Below, in pieces: positions 33,218-43,628 of a stretch of DNA of 64,000 nt (positions are counted from its first letter, which is position 1; each line of letters starts with the position of its first letter). The notes under the pieces are model-generated. The model saw nothing but the letters and a program-made list of their open reading frames with translations. It made no database searches and had not been told where the DNA came from. Made by a program: the position numbers and the translations under genes. Source of the DNA: Ignelater luminosus (lineage: Eukaryota > Arthropoda > Insecta > Coleoptera > Elateridae); assembly GCA_011009095.1 (NCBI GenBank), contig VTPC01000994.1:62001-126000 (forward strand). Direction: 5' to 3'.

Positions 33218-35299
33218 ATGCCGAAATTGAATTCTTCTGTTCAGAAATAAACAAAAACATACACTGAAGAAACTCTTCAAGTCGCTTTGGCTGAAATAAA
33301 ACGTAGAGCCCCAAAATTGTTAGTGGCTAAAAAGTACGGAATCCCAAGAGCCACTTTACAATTTCAATTAGGTACAAAATTCGCTAAAACAAAACATGGA
33401 CCGAATACGTACCTCACCGAAATTGAAGAAAAATTATTAGTCAAATGGATTAAAGACAGTCATAGGAAAGGATTTCCTAGAAGACCAGAAGATATTGCTC
33501 TTCGATAAAGAGTTTTTTGGATGAAAACCCCCGAGAGACTTCATTTAACAACAATACGCCAGAAAGTCACTGGTACAGGAGCTTTTTAAGGCGACATCCA
33601 GAAATAACAAGTCGAACGTCAAAATCGGTTTCTAAAGCTAGCGGAAACATTGCTGAATCGGACATACAAAAATGGGTTGCAGATATCGAACAGTATCTGA
33701 AAGAAAAAGACTTTACAATATATTACAAGATCCGCCACGTATTTATAACGGTGATGAGACATGTTTTCATCTCTATCCCAAAACTGGAAAAGTCCTAACC
33801 CCCAAAGGTGCAAAAAACGTCTACGAAGTGGATCAAGGTAACAGTAAAGCTAATATAACGGTAATGCTTACTTTTGCTGCAACAGGTGATATTACACCAC
33901 CAATGGTGATTTATTCCTGTAACCTCATATATCAACTTTCCAAGGAAAGGGGAATGTGTTAGTGTTTGCACTTTTGACTATGATATATAAATAAATAATA
34001 GTAATTGATATTATTTTTTATTATTTATTTTCAGGAATGTCGGAAAACGGCTGGATGAGGTTAATAAATCTAACTTTGCTCCGATCTTAAAAGATGTGTT
34101 GTTTGAATTAACTGCAGAAATGGTTTCCAACGGATTTAAGGCATGTGGTGTTTTTCCTTGGAGTGTGGATTCTATAGATTTGTCTAAATGTATTGGTAAA
34201 AATAAAGTACGTCAAGGGAATGTATCTCAAGACGACATCTTACCTACTACGTCAATCAACTCTCAACAATTTTCTCAACTTGTTGGAGACGTAAAACTAA
34301 AAACACTTAAAGAGTGTGCAAAACACGAAGAGTTTGAGACTAGAGATTTATCAGAAGATGCACTTTTTCTACAAAAAATTTATAAATAATTCTTTTGCAA
34401 TACCAAAAATCTACAAGCAAAATCTATCAATGACAATAAGCACCACGAAAATGACACAATTAGCGATCAACAATTGCAGTTAAAAAAACTACGAAAAACT
34501 GTACATCGATTTATTGAATAGTTTTATTTTAGGTACGCCAAGCAAAGAATGCAATGTTAGTTATTCTGCAGACGAAATATTAAATATGCCAGTTGTTATT
34601 TTATCTGAAAATGAGAAAACCAATCAGACTTGCGTAGACAGTGGCTTAGACGATAAGATAGAAAATTATTTAGTGTGGCAAAAAAACGCCAGAAAGAACT
34701 GGAAAAAGACAGACAGAGAGAGACTACCGTATGTAATTACTTTCACGGCTTTCAAAAATGTATGTGAAGGGAAGAAGAAAGCTAAAACTGAAAAAGAACT
34801 AAAGAGAGCTAAAAAACAATTCATTCGAAATGAAAAGAAGAAATCCACAGAAATGAAAGGTAGAAAGGCTAAGAAAAACCAAGATCAGCATACATCTAAA
34901 ATTGACGGCACACTTGAAAACCATACAATCACTAAACATATACCAGAAGAATCTTCTAACAAAATCAATATATTACAAAACATCTTGATTAATTCCAAAC
35001 TTCCAGGAAATGATCAAGATATTTTACTTGACCAAAACTCAGAGATAGAAAATTGTAAGAAGTTTTTCTATGCAGACGGTAGTGATGATGGTATAGATGA
35101 CGTTGGAAAAGGGGACTTAAATTTAAGAAACAATACACTAGTTTGTAATGGACTTTGCTTTATTTGCGCAAATAACATGTACAAGAATAACTTAGGCATT
35201 AAGTGTATAAAACACCCTAGAGTATATCATTATGGATGTTTCAAAAAGAAGGAAATATACAAAGAAAATTATTGCTGCCCTACCTGTCTCAAAAAGTGA
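33218..35299 (+). pseudogene. Tigger-like transposase B with C-terminal zinc finger, internally deleted
   Basis: Homologue of transposase A. The ATG at 33218 follows a splice acceptor (ATTTCAG), suggesting a 5' UTR intron. A psq HTH (KKYGIPRATLQF) is followed by GFPRRPEDI and FLRRHPEITSRTSK, then NGDET (D1, about 33754). A likely intron lies at 33956-34034. Right after SENGWM the sequence jumps to a segment equal to the end of the core, so about 90 residues holding D2 and D3 are missing. GFKACGVFPW follows, then YLVWQKNARKNWKKTDRERL (matching the same position in A), a Lys-rich helix, and a PHD-like finger (CFIC, then KCIKHPRVYHYGC and CPTC) in which one Cys is His. Breaks: TAA at 33248-33250, shifts near 33505 and 33710, and a shift between 34389 and 34514. 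Confidence 0.83.
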
Positions 35300-35639
35300 A
35301 AATTGCCTTGTTCCATATTTTATGATTAGGAGTTTTCTCGTTACTAATTAAACTATTTTATTTTGATTTTGTATCACTAGTATTTTTAAAAGCGTTCCTA
35401 TTTTGAAAATTGAATTTCTAATTTATATTAATTTTCTTTTATAATTTTTCTATGTTTTCTATGAGTGCCAATCACTGTAATACTAGGCATGCCAATGACT
35501 AGAAATCTCTGCCAATGATTAGTTGGCTTGACAAGCTAATGTTTTATATTAATTCCATCAATCTAATTAAATGTTAAATTAATATAGCTAATATATTATG
35601 AACCAAAAACACAGAAGTGTAATATGTACGTTACAATAC

Positions 35640-36929
35640 TTTAGTAAAAATTAGCAGTCAGTTATTTTACATTCTTTATAAGTGGCATCAAAATGTGTCA
35701 ACAATTGGGTATCTTACCCTATAGTGAATTTGTATAGACAACCTTTACTTGGTAGAGAATGGATTCAGCAATTAAATCTTAACATGTTAGATACTCTACA
35801 GGTTTCTACAAAAAATTCTCGTACAAATCAAAAATTACAAAATCAACTAGACAAATGTTTGAACATTTTTCAAGATAATATAGAAAAAATAAAAGGTATA
35901 CAAGCCAAACTACAATTACAAGAAGGTGCTACATCGGTTTCTATTAAAGCAAGAACAGTTCCGTTTGCTTTGTTACCTAAAATAAATCAAAAAATTGATC
36001 TTTTGATAAATGAGGGTATTTTAATCAAAGTCAATCACTTAGAATAGGCAACATCTATAGTTCCAATACTAAAAGCAAATAGAAGAGTTTGTATGAGCGG
36101 AGATTTCAGAATTAAACCTAATCCAAATCTGATGGTAGATTATCATTCTTTGCGTTCTTTAGATATCCTGCTCGCCGGTTTATTCGGTGGTCAGAAGTTT
36201 ACTGTTCTCGATTTACCACAAGCATAATTATGTACAGTTCGAAGTTAGAGAAGAAGGTAGAAAATTTCTAACAGGCTTGTTTCAATACCTGCAATTCATG
36301 TACAGAATTGCCCGCAATTTAGCAACAAGAAATTGAAAACATTCTAAAAGATATTGCAGGTATTACAGCCTTTCTAGACGATATGAAAGTTACTGCCCCA
36401 AATGATTATGGGCATCTGAACAGATTAGAATTAATTCTTTAAAGATTAGCTGATTGTAATATTAAAGTTAATCTTAACAAAAGTTAATTTATGAAACAGA
36501 AAGAATATTGTGAATATACAATTAATAGATTGGGCATTCATAAAAGTAAAGGAAAAATAAAAGCCATCGAAGATACTCCAATACCTAAGAATAAAACTAA
36601 ACTAGATTTTGTAAAAGTCTTAGAACTACGTTTCTACCCCTATACACTTTACTTAGAAATAGTGTTCGTTCTTGTTAGGATAGTACGTGTCAAAACTCTT
36701 TTGATTATGTTTAAGAAGAAACTCAATCGGAACAAATTTTAGCACATTCTAATCCTAGCCTACCTTTAGTAACTGCTACGGATGCCAGCCCTATACTGTT
36801 GGGGCTGCACTGTCTCACGTTTATCCAAACAGAAGCAAACGTCTTTTACAATTTGCATCCCATCCTTGTCGTCAATTGTTGTGTATGTGAGTTCAATAAT
36901 TTACAAACTTGTATTGTACAAGTTATTTA
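35640..36929 (+). pseudogene. Ty3/gypsy pol relic (protease end, RT, start of RNase H)
   Basis: Remains of an LTR-retrotransposon polymerase. The end of the protease is at 35730-35775 (QPLLGREWIQQLNL). The reverse transcriptase follows: KARTVPFALLPKI near 35950, SIVPILKANRRVC then GDFRIKPNPNL near 36055-36130, the first catalytic motif in FTVLDLPQA near 36200-36225, and the second (FLDD) near 36375. RNase H begins near 36765 (LVTATDAS). A TAG at 36045-36047, a TAA near 36226 and several shifts break it. No gag and no LTR could be found next to it. It directly follows Tigger-like element B. Confidence 0.8.
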
Positions 36930-37012
36930 AATTAATTTGTACATTTTTTATTTAAATTACACTTTTTATTTTTGAACTTGAAAAATTTGAATTATTTATT
37001 ATTTGTTTAACA
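36930..37012 (+). repeat. dispersed AT-rich repeat, copy 2
   Basis: Partner of 27315-27394, in the same orientation. It directly follows the gypsy RNase H remnant. Confidence 0.55.
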
Positions 37013-37689
37013 TAGTAACATATATAACAACCCTATTTAATTTTAACCTCTACTTGATATACTCGTATTTACGTTTTTTATTTCCTGCTGATTTTATTGA
37101 TAATACTTTGGTAAGCCTAAACTCTAAAATATTTTTTTGTCTCAAATAAAAGATTAAAACGAGCAAAGATAAAGAAGAGTTTAAAAATCAAGACAATATA
37201 GCAGAACATGAAACATATTCTCAAGAAGAAGAACAGAATAGTGGAAGTGCTTGTAATGTGAAAGAAAACAAAAGAAATGAATAAAGACAAAGCTGCATTC
37301 ACTTGTTTTTTTACACCAACTAAAAATGTATCTAGGTTAGGTACTCTTCCAGATCTATCAGAGGCCTTTCGAAGAACTACTACAATCCGTTCTGAATGAA
37401 TATCCATTAAGTAAGATAGGCAATCGGATGCAATTGTTTAATAAAGACTTGTACTCTAAGTATCCATGATTGGAATATTCTGTAGTTAGCAACAAGGTTT
37501 ACAGCTTTTCCTGTAGAGTCTTTTCCAAAGCCTATTCTAGAGATAATTTTTTTATAATAATAGAAATAACTTCTTGAAACAAGTCTGTTATTTGAATTAA
37601 AGCGTGCTGAATTCAAGGATCTACACAAATGTGATGAATTAATTTCGATGAACGTGTAAAACTTATTCAAGCAATTCTGTTATTCGGCA
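37013..37689. other. intergenic sequence, no gene recognised
   Basis: Two minus-strand frames of 87 and 96 codons are open here. Their translations show no domain, and the plus-strand alternative (DKAAFTCFFTPTKN near 37285-37325) is also unassigned. Confidence 0.4.
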
Positions 37690-38570
37690 ATTCGAAGATT
37701 GTCTAAAAAGATCATGAAAGTAAGGATAAAAAAATTCTCTTGAATTATTGAATTTTCTTTATAAACATAACCCTGCATTAAAAAATAAGCTTGAAGAAAA
37801 CGATAAAAAATGCTAAAAACCTTTACAGTAGCATACAGAATAAATTACTAGAAACACTAACTAGTCAAGTTAAAGAAGACTTGACCACTGAAGTTAACAA
37901 AGAAAAGCAGCTATCACGTGCGGCATAGCAAACCGTATTTACAGCAGATGAAAGTATAGAAACTTGCAATTAAGAGTTATGTGAGATAATATGCTTCTTA
38001 CTATTAGGAAGATCAAGAATCAAGAGCGATTGTCAAAAAAAGAGCTGCATTACAGTGAGGTAACATTCTCGTATTGGATGATGAAACCTATGTAGCGGTA
38101 GATCCTAATGATATTCCGGAAAAAAAAATATTTTCACTGTAGTGTCAATCATATCGACTGTCCCAATTGAGAACATTCTTCAACTTAAGTAAAAGTGTTC
38201 TAAAAAATGATGTGGAAAGCTGTCGACGAATATAGAAATGCCAGAACCCTTCATTTCTGAAGGTGCAATTAACAGCTGAGGTATATTTAAAGAAATGCAT
38301 AAAATGAAGGTTGCTGGACGCAATGTTATCTTTTGGCCGGAAATGGTCACGTCACATCACACAAAACAAATAGCGGATGTGTGAAAGGCCCAAAATATCG
38401 ATTTTACTGAAAAACAAAATAATTCTCTAAACGTGCCTTAAGCTAGACCCATTACGAAAAAGTTCCGCCAAAAATAAAAACTCTTTTCAGCGGCTTTCAA
38501 AGCCGTTTTCCAAGAAAATTGAAAAGACTAGTGGTGCCAACATTTTTAAAAACATACGATAGACTCTTCG
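37690..38570 (+). pseudogene. Tc1-like transposase relic
   Basis: Decayed transposase of the Tc1/mariner superfamily, known from ordered motifs. VLDDETYVAVDPNDIP at 38071-38121 holds the first acidic site. PFISEGAIN-like remains lie near 38250-38275. IFWPEMVTSHHTKQIADV at 38328-38384 matches the family's FWPDLAxxHY motif, with Glu in place of the second Asp. ARPITKKF near 38450 matches the ARPIEKFW motif that follows. Stops and shifts are frequent, and no terminal repeats were found. It is a different lineage from the relic at 3.2-4.3 kb. Confidence 0.68.
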
Positions 38571-40694
38571 ATGGATTAGGAAAAAGACGTATATCAACCT
38601 ATAAAAAGATAAAAATTAAACCTTAATAGGTATTACCAGTTATTAATAAAGTTTCCATCCATTTCAAGTTCGTTTTTATTTTTTCTTTTCAATTTAAATT
38701 GGACCTGTCTGTTTACTGACCACTCACAATATAAGTATAAGGCAAGGTATAAGTGAGCCGGCTGTGAAAGCTGACAGAGCAAACACAGCCCTGGTACGAT
38801 TGATCCCTAATATACACGGTATAAAACAAGTAAAATAAGGACTCTAGAACGATTATGCTTGACGACAGGTTATCAAACGTAGTTGCTAGTTTCACAGTCG
38901 AATGACAACTTTCTCTCTCAAGTTTGAATTAGGATCCTTTTAAATTTTCTTTCCGTGGTTTGACATTGCCCTTTTCTAAATTGAATTTAAATTCCTCTAA
39001 ATCTCCTTCTTATAGTTTGGTTATGACGACTTTCACGTTTGGACGGTACTTTCTTCCTAGCTGAAGAATTAGCTTCTAGAGATTGAATTGGCATTCTTTT
39101 GGATTTTTATCAATAGTTTGGTTTGATAGTTTTTATAAGCGATGGTCTTAACCGTTTTGACTTTTGAATGTTACCTTTCTCCTATGGTTAAACATCTTAC
39201 CGATATTGAGTTGACATTTCTCTGACTTTCCTTCTATCGTAGTAGTTTGATCTTGACCGTTTTTAGGTTTGGGTGCTGCCCTTTCCACATCTGATTATTT
39301 AACTTCTCGAAACTCCTCTGAATATTCCTCCAAATATGAAAAGATAACTTTTACGGCGTTTCGAATATTTCTGGCTCATGAGCAAAATCTTCGGAGGATA
39401 ATTGTGGCGTGAAAAACTATTCATGGTGCGTTGTGATATTTATCTTCGACTGTTTTAAAACAGTTTCCTTCAGAGACAGCATTTGTACGAAGACAAAAAA
39501 AAACAGCCTGAGAGAATGGAAAACAATGATCCCCAAATTAAAAAGTAAAAATAAATCTTTTGTTGTACTGTTATCTACCAGTCTTGTGTATAATCAAAGA
39601 ATCAAGCAAAAATAACGCCTTTTCGTTATTTCCTCTAACACTGTTATCTACAAAAATGATCAAAAATCACAGTAAGTCCTTCTCACAAACTGTACTAACA
39701 AACAAATCAAATTTGCATCAAATCCCGTCGTGTAATGCAATGATACACATTACAAGCGTATCGAGTTCCGAATAACCCTCAGCGGATAAATATTGCCAAA
39801 GAAAAAACGTGTAAAAGGAAGGACTTGCCATCTTCAGTAGTAATTTAGTTGCAATAGATAAGAAGTTGTTTGGGGTACAGTAAGTAAGAGCGTAAGCAAT
39901 GCAAAGCACCTAGCTTTATTGATCTTTGTCGTACTGTCTCGGATTATCCATATTTCGAAAAACTTTCTAAAATGTGTTGTAATCTTCTTATTTCACTATG
40001 CTTTACGTAGGAGTAATTCAGAAAACAAGAAATCATGCCAAACGAAAACAAATCAGACCAAAATTAAACGTCTTATACAGACTGCATATCTGTGACAAAA
40101 ACAAAAACAAAAATAGGCCTCCCCTGGAAAACCTAATTCTCAGTATTGTGAAGAATTTGTTTTAATAATACTATCATTAAATAAATTCGGTTGGATGTTT
40201 TCTATTTGTTAGAAAATAATTCTTAATTTTATTTTATAGCTAGCAAAAGGATTCGCTAGTATGCCAACAAAGGCTCGCCGCGACACAATCAACTTTCTTG
40301 GTAAATCAGTGTCATGTTTTGATGCATTTAGAGCCAATTTAACAAGTAAACGTAAACAACTATACTTCGATTCTAATAGAATTATGTCAAGTCCAACTTT
40401 AACCATTTTGGGATGAGGTCTTTATTTGGTAACTTTACATATCACTTAGATTACATTAGACATAAACTTAACTTCCTTAAAAGTAAATCAAAAAAATTAA
40501 ATTTGTTAGCAATTTAGTTGACAGAAATACCTGTCAATAGTTAAACCATATATTTTTTTTACTTTCCTGTTTTGCAAGTTTTTATTTTAGAAGAAACGGA
40601 CCAAGCTCAATACTAAATTTTGCGCTACTTCGTTACACCTTGGCATTTTCCAACTATATAATATATTTAAATTGCCCTTCGTCGTCAACTTTGA
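38571..40694. other. intergenic sequence with a degenerate tandem array
   Basis: No gene recognised. Plus-strand T-rich sequence at 38950-39340 is listed separately. Short frames of 60-70 codons (39409-39615, 39560-39775) show no domain. Confidence 0.4.
38950..39340. repeat. degenerate tandem array, units of about 100-130 bp
   Basis: The words TAGTTTGGTT or TAGTTTGA, GACCGTTTT or GACGACTTTC, and a closing CTGCCCTTT or GTTACCTTT recur in the same order about four times. The units are too diverged for exact borders. Confidence 0.4.
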
Positions 40695-42217
40695 CTAAAT
40701 ACTAATATAAGTTTGAGCATATTTTATTAACTCCTCTTTTCCCATCTTTCTCTCTCCAGATATAACAAAACCCGTTTTGGGATTTACTTTCGTAAACTGT
40801 AAAATTATAAACTGCATATTTTCTGCTAAATCCAAACAACATACTTGGTCCATGGGGGTAGCAAGCACTTTTTGTAAGTCGAAGGACACCACAATAAATT
40901 TATCTTTGGAAGATCTAATTTGTTCTGCAAGAAATACTTGTTTTGCAATATCTTTATCATTCTGATGCTTAATAAAATCAGCTTTGTTTTTTTCTGTTAT
41001 TTCAGATTGTGGGATATTTTCAAAGCGCGCACACAATGAGCATTTGTCTTTTCTCGGTACATAAATTCCGATGTTGTATTCCTTTTTAAAATACTTTTTA
41101 AAACTTGATATTTTTAGTGGGATGCTACTAATTTCCTGCAATCTTGAGTAATATATTCTATAAAGATTTGTCACACTCTTAATTTCTGCTGGCAGATACA
41201 ACTTTGAGCTTGATCCTCGGCTATAATGAGAAGGGACAGCAGGGAGACTTTCAATAAAGTTCTTAAATTCTTCCATCTGGCGAAAACTTATTTTATGCTT
41301 TGGTTCGTGTCTTCCTCTGTTGTCCATATTTTCTTCAATTTTTCCCTGCAACGGACTTCTTACCATTTTCTGGGTGATATTCAGTGTATTAAAAAAAACT
41401 GCAAACATACTCTATTTTGTACGTTATCCTTTACAAAAAAATACTGATACGTTAAACGTCGACGCGATTCGCCTTCTGTTCTTTTTCGTTTTACAGGTAC
41501 AATATTGACGCAGCCATTGACAAAATTTCTTTTTTCGGTATAGCTGCGAATTGCCCAAAACCGTGAAAATAAATCTTGCCTTTCTCTTTCATCAAAGGAA
41601 TTGCATTTATTAACACATCTTTTGTTTTGGCATGGATTAGTAAGTACCTTTTTCTTTTCAACGATTTTATTTTTGTAGTTTTTGTACTTTCGCCCCGAAA
41701 CTCTCCTTCTTTTGTTTCTTTGTCTGTCACTCATTTTCTTCTTATGTCTCTTTCCTTTTTTAATTTTGCCTTCCGATGCGCTAGATGTACAAGTGGAACT
41801 TGGAGAGTTTGAACTAAATTGGGAATCTTCACTTTCTGCGTCACTGTTCTCAGAATGAGTATTTTCACTACTAATTTGGCCATTGCTTGTTGCCTGTCCT
41901 TTTGCTGGAGATCTTTTTGGGTTCGTTTGAATTGCTAAGTCTTTATGATCAGTCTTATCGTTATTATCTTCAGAAGTATCACTAGTGTCCGAGTAATCTA
42001 CTAGTTTATCACAGGCATGCCTTCTGTCAGTCTTATTTAGGTTAGACATAATCGGGATTAGTACAGTAGTAGCAGAGAATTCACTGTTATGAAGTGAAAA
42101 GTTGGTTTCTTCTCCCAAGTAATTTTCTGGTGCTGCTATAATAATATCATTATTTAAACTATCTTCACTATTTTTAAGAGCCATATCTCTAATTTTTTGA
42201 CCCCTGGACATCATCAT
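40695..42217 (-). pseudogene. Cys-rich transposase-like protein (tentatively Sola-like), 3'-truncated
   Basis: Two minus-strand frames join into one protein of about 500 residues. The ATG at 42217 (MMMSRGQKIRDM) follows a possible splice acceptor. The first 130 residues are acidic and Ser-rich, then comes a basic stretch (KKGKRHKKKMSDRQRNKRRR). A Cys motif follows (NPCQNKRCVNKCNSFDERER), then FSRFWAIRSYTEKRNFV. After the junction come NTLNITQKMV, RGRHEPKHK, ESLPAVPSHYSRG, YIYS-like basic helices, PRKDKCSLCARFEN and VVSFDLQKVLATP. This order matches a family of uncharacterised, repetitive insect proteins that I believe to be DDE-type transposases; the D in SFDLQKVL would be the first catalytic residue. 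The frames meet at a T8 run on the minus strand (near 41389-41396), one base short of continuity. The C-terminal half with the other catalytic residues is missing. Confidence 0.6.
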
Positions 42218-42459
42218 TCTAAAAGAATAATTAAAAAGGGCATAAGCGACCAAATAAAAACCAAATTTAAAAAAGGATTTGCAGAAAACGTTATTTGTTG
42301 CAAATAATATATCGTCAATTTTTAAAACTAATAAAATGCTTTCTTTAGACAGGAAGCGTAAATTACACGATTTACAAAGGTATGTTTAAATAAATGCTAT
42401 TATTAGCTACATAGGCAATTGTAATGAGGACATGTCGGTTACGCATCTCAGAATATATA
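42218..42459. other. flank between transposase-like gene and mariner
   Basis: The segment from 42232 resembles 43252-43315 in the same orientation (GGCrTAAGCGAC, then A-rich sequence, then GGATTTxGC). Confidence 0.5.
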
Positions 42460-43245
42460 CGAGGTGTGTGAGAAAAGTAATGAGACTGGCAACACTGCGG
42501 GAGATCTGGCAACGTTGTGTCTACCGGCCTGTGCTAAACCGGTTTGTTTATCGTTTCCACTTCCTCAGTCCAAGTTACAACTCCGTACAGCTAACACATT
42601 ATTTTTGACAGCGCCATCAGTGAAGTTGTGTTTTTGTTGTGTGTTACAGTGCTTATCAAGAGCACAAGTTTTCCGATGGCACAAATTATTTTTGGACGGC
42701 CGAGAACACGTTGAAGATGAACCTCGCTCAGGAAGACCTTCAACTTCAAAAACTGACGAAAACGTTGAACGTGTGAGGGCTCTTGTGAGATCAGACCCTC
42801 GTTTAACAATAAGGATGATGAGTGAATAGTTAAATTTAAACACTTTCACCGTGCATCAAATTTTGACAGACATCATGACAATGCTCCGTGTCACACAGCA
42901 ATTTCCATCAGTGAATTTTTGACCTCAAAACGCATTACTGTTGTTCCTCATCCCCCCTATTCACCTGATTTGAGTCCTTGTGACTTTTTCCTTTTCCCGA
43001 AATTGAAACATGTCCTAAAGGACGTCATTTTAGACTCTGGAGAACATTCAAAAGACTGTGACCGACCAGTTAAAAGCCATACCAGTTGAAGACTTCCAGC
43101 GCTGCTACCAAGAGTGGGAACAACGACTCCGCCGGTGTATAGCTGCCCAAGGGAACTACTTTGAAGGGGATAACATTGTTGTTTGAAAAAAATAAAAACT
43201 TTGGTTAGTATGAAATCAGACTCATTACTTTTCTCACATACCTCG
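42460..43245 (+). mobile_element. internally deleted mariner element (786 bp)
   Basis: The left end from 42460 reads CGAGGTGTGTGAGAAAAGTA, and the right end read inward from 43245 reads CGAGGTATGTGAGAAAAGTA. TA flanks it at 42458-42459 and 43246-43247. It is about 500 bp shorter than a full mariner because the middle of the transposase gene is missing. It belongs to a mariner lineage different from the other four. Confidence 0.92.
42660..43186 (+). pseudogene. mariner transposase remnant lacking the first catalytic Asp
   Basis: The frame ending at 42829 carries the end of the HTH region (FRWHKLFLDGREHVEDEPRS, then GRPSTSKTDENVERVR). After a TAG at 42827-42829 the frame continues to NLNTFTVHQILTD and then jumps straight to HHDNAPCHTAIS near 42881. 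PHPPYSPDLSPCDFFLFPK follows, giving D34D between the second and third catalytic residues. The C-terminus reads AIPVEDFQRCYQEWEQRLRR, ending GNYFEGDN near 43178. The lost segment includes the WVPxL linker and the first Asp. Confidence 0.88.
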
Positions 43246-43254
43246 TATATCAAA

Positions 43255-43628
43255 AAGGCGTAAGCGACACATTAAAAATTTAAGGGATTTTGCTGGAAAA
43301 ACTTACAATTTTGCTATAAACATGTTTTTAAACTACTCAAATAACTAAAATTAACTTAAACAACAATATAAACAACCTACCTTTAAAACAAACTAAGACA
43401 CTACAGCACTAGGGCGTAACTTAACTTATCGCAATGGTGGCCGGTCGTTTACTGACAACTGTGCGGCATTTTTTACGGAGCGAAGACGTCGCTTACAGAT
43501 TTCGCGATCAAGTTGAGCGCGTTACGATTTTTTGTCGGTTAAACCTTTAAATCAGTCGGTAAAGCTTTTTGTGTATTTTCTTAATCCGTAAAAATCTCAT
43601 TTTGGCATTTTTGGCGCTTACGCCTTTC
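43255..43628. repeat. segment bounded by GGCGTAAGCG inverted repeats
   Basis: GGCGTAAGCG near 43257 and its exact complement CGCTTACGCC near 43616-43625 face inward. GTCGCTTAC also lies near 43489, and a variant (GGCATAAGCGAC) lies at 42238. It may be a small MITE or the subterminal region of the transposase-like element at 40.7-42.2 kb. No target duplication was found. Confidence 0.4.

Larger units (their letters stand above)
32060..35519 (+). mobile_element. pogo/Tigger-like element B (about 3.5 kb)
   Basis: A relative of element A in the opposite orientation. The left end reads ATTGTTGGCATGAGACTAGT from 32060, followed by TATTGGCATG. The right end, read inward from 35519, is ATCATTGGCAGAGATTTCTA, followed by GTCATTGGCATG. 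Both ends thus have two ATTGGCA motifs at similar spacing. A TA lies at 35520-35521; the left flank is CA. The distance from the left end to the transposase ATG is about 540 bp longer than in element A, roughly the length of the LTR-like sequence at 32089-32690. Confidence 0.72.

Noticed and set aside
37117..37670. Two minus-strand frames of 87 and 96 codons
   Set aside because: AT-driven, hydrophobic translations without domain; not coherent with each other.
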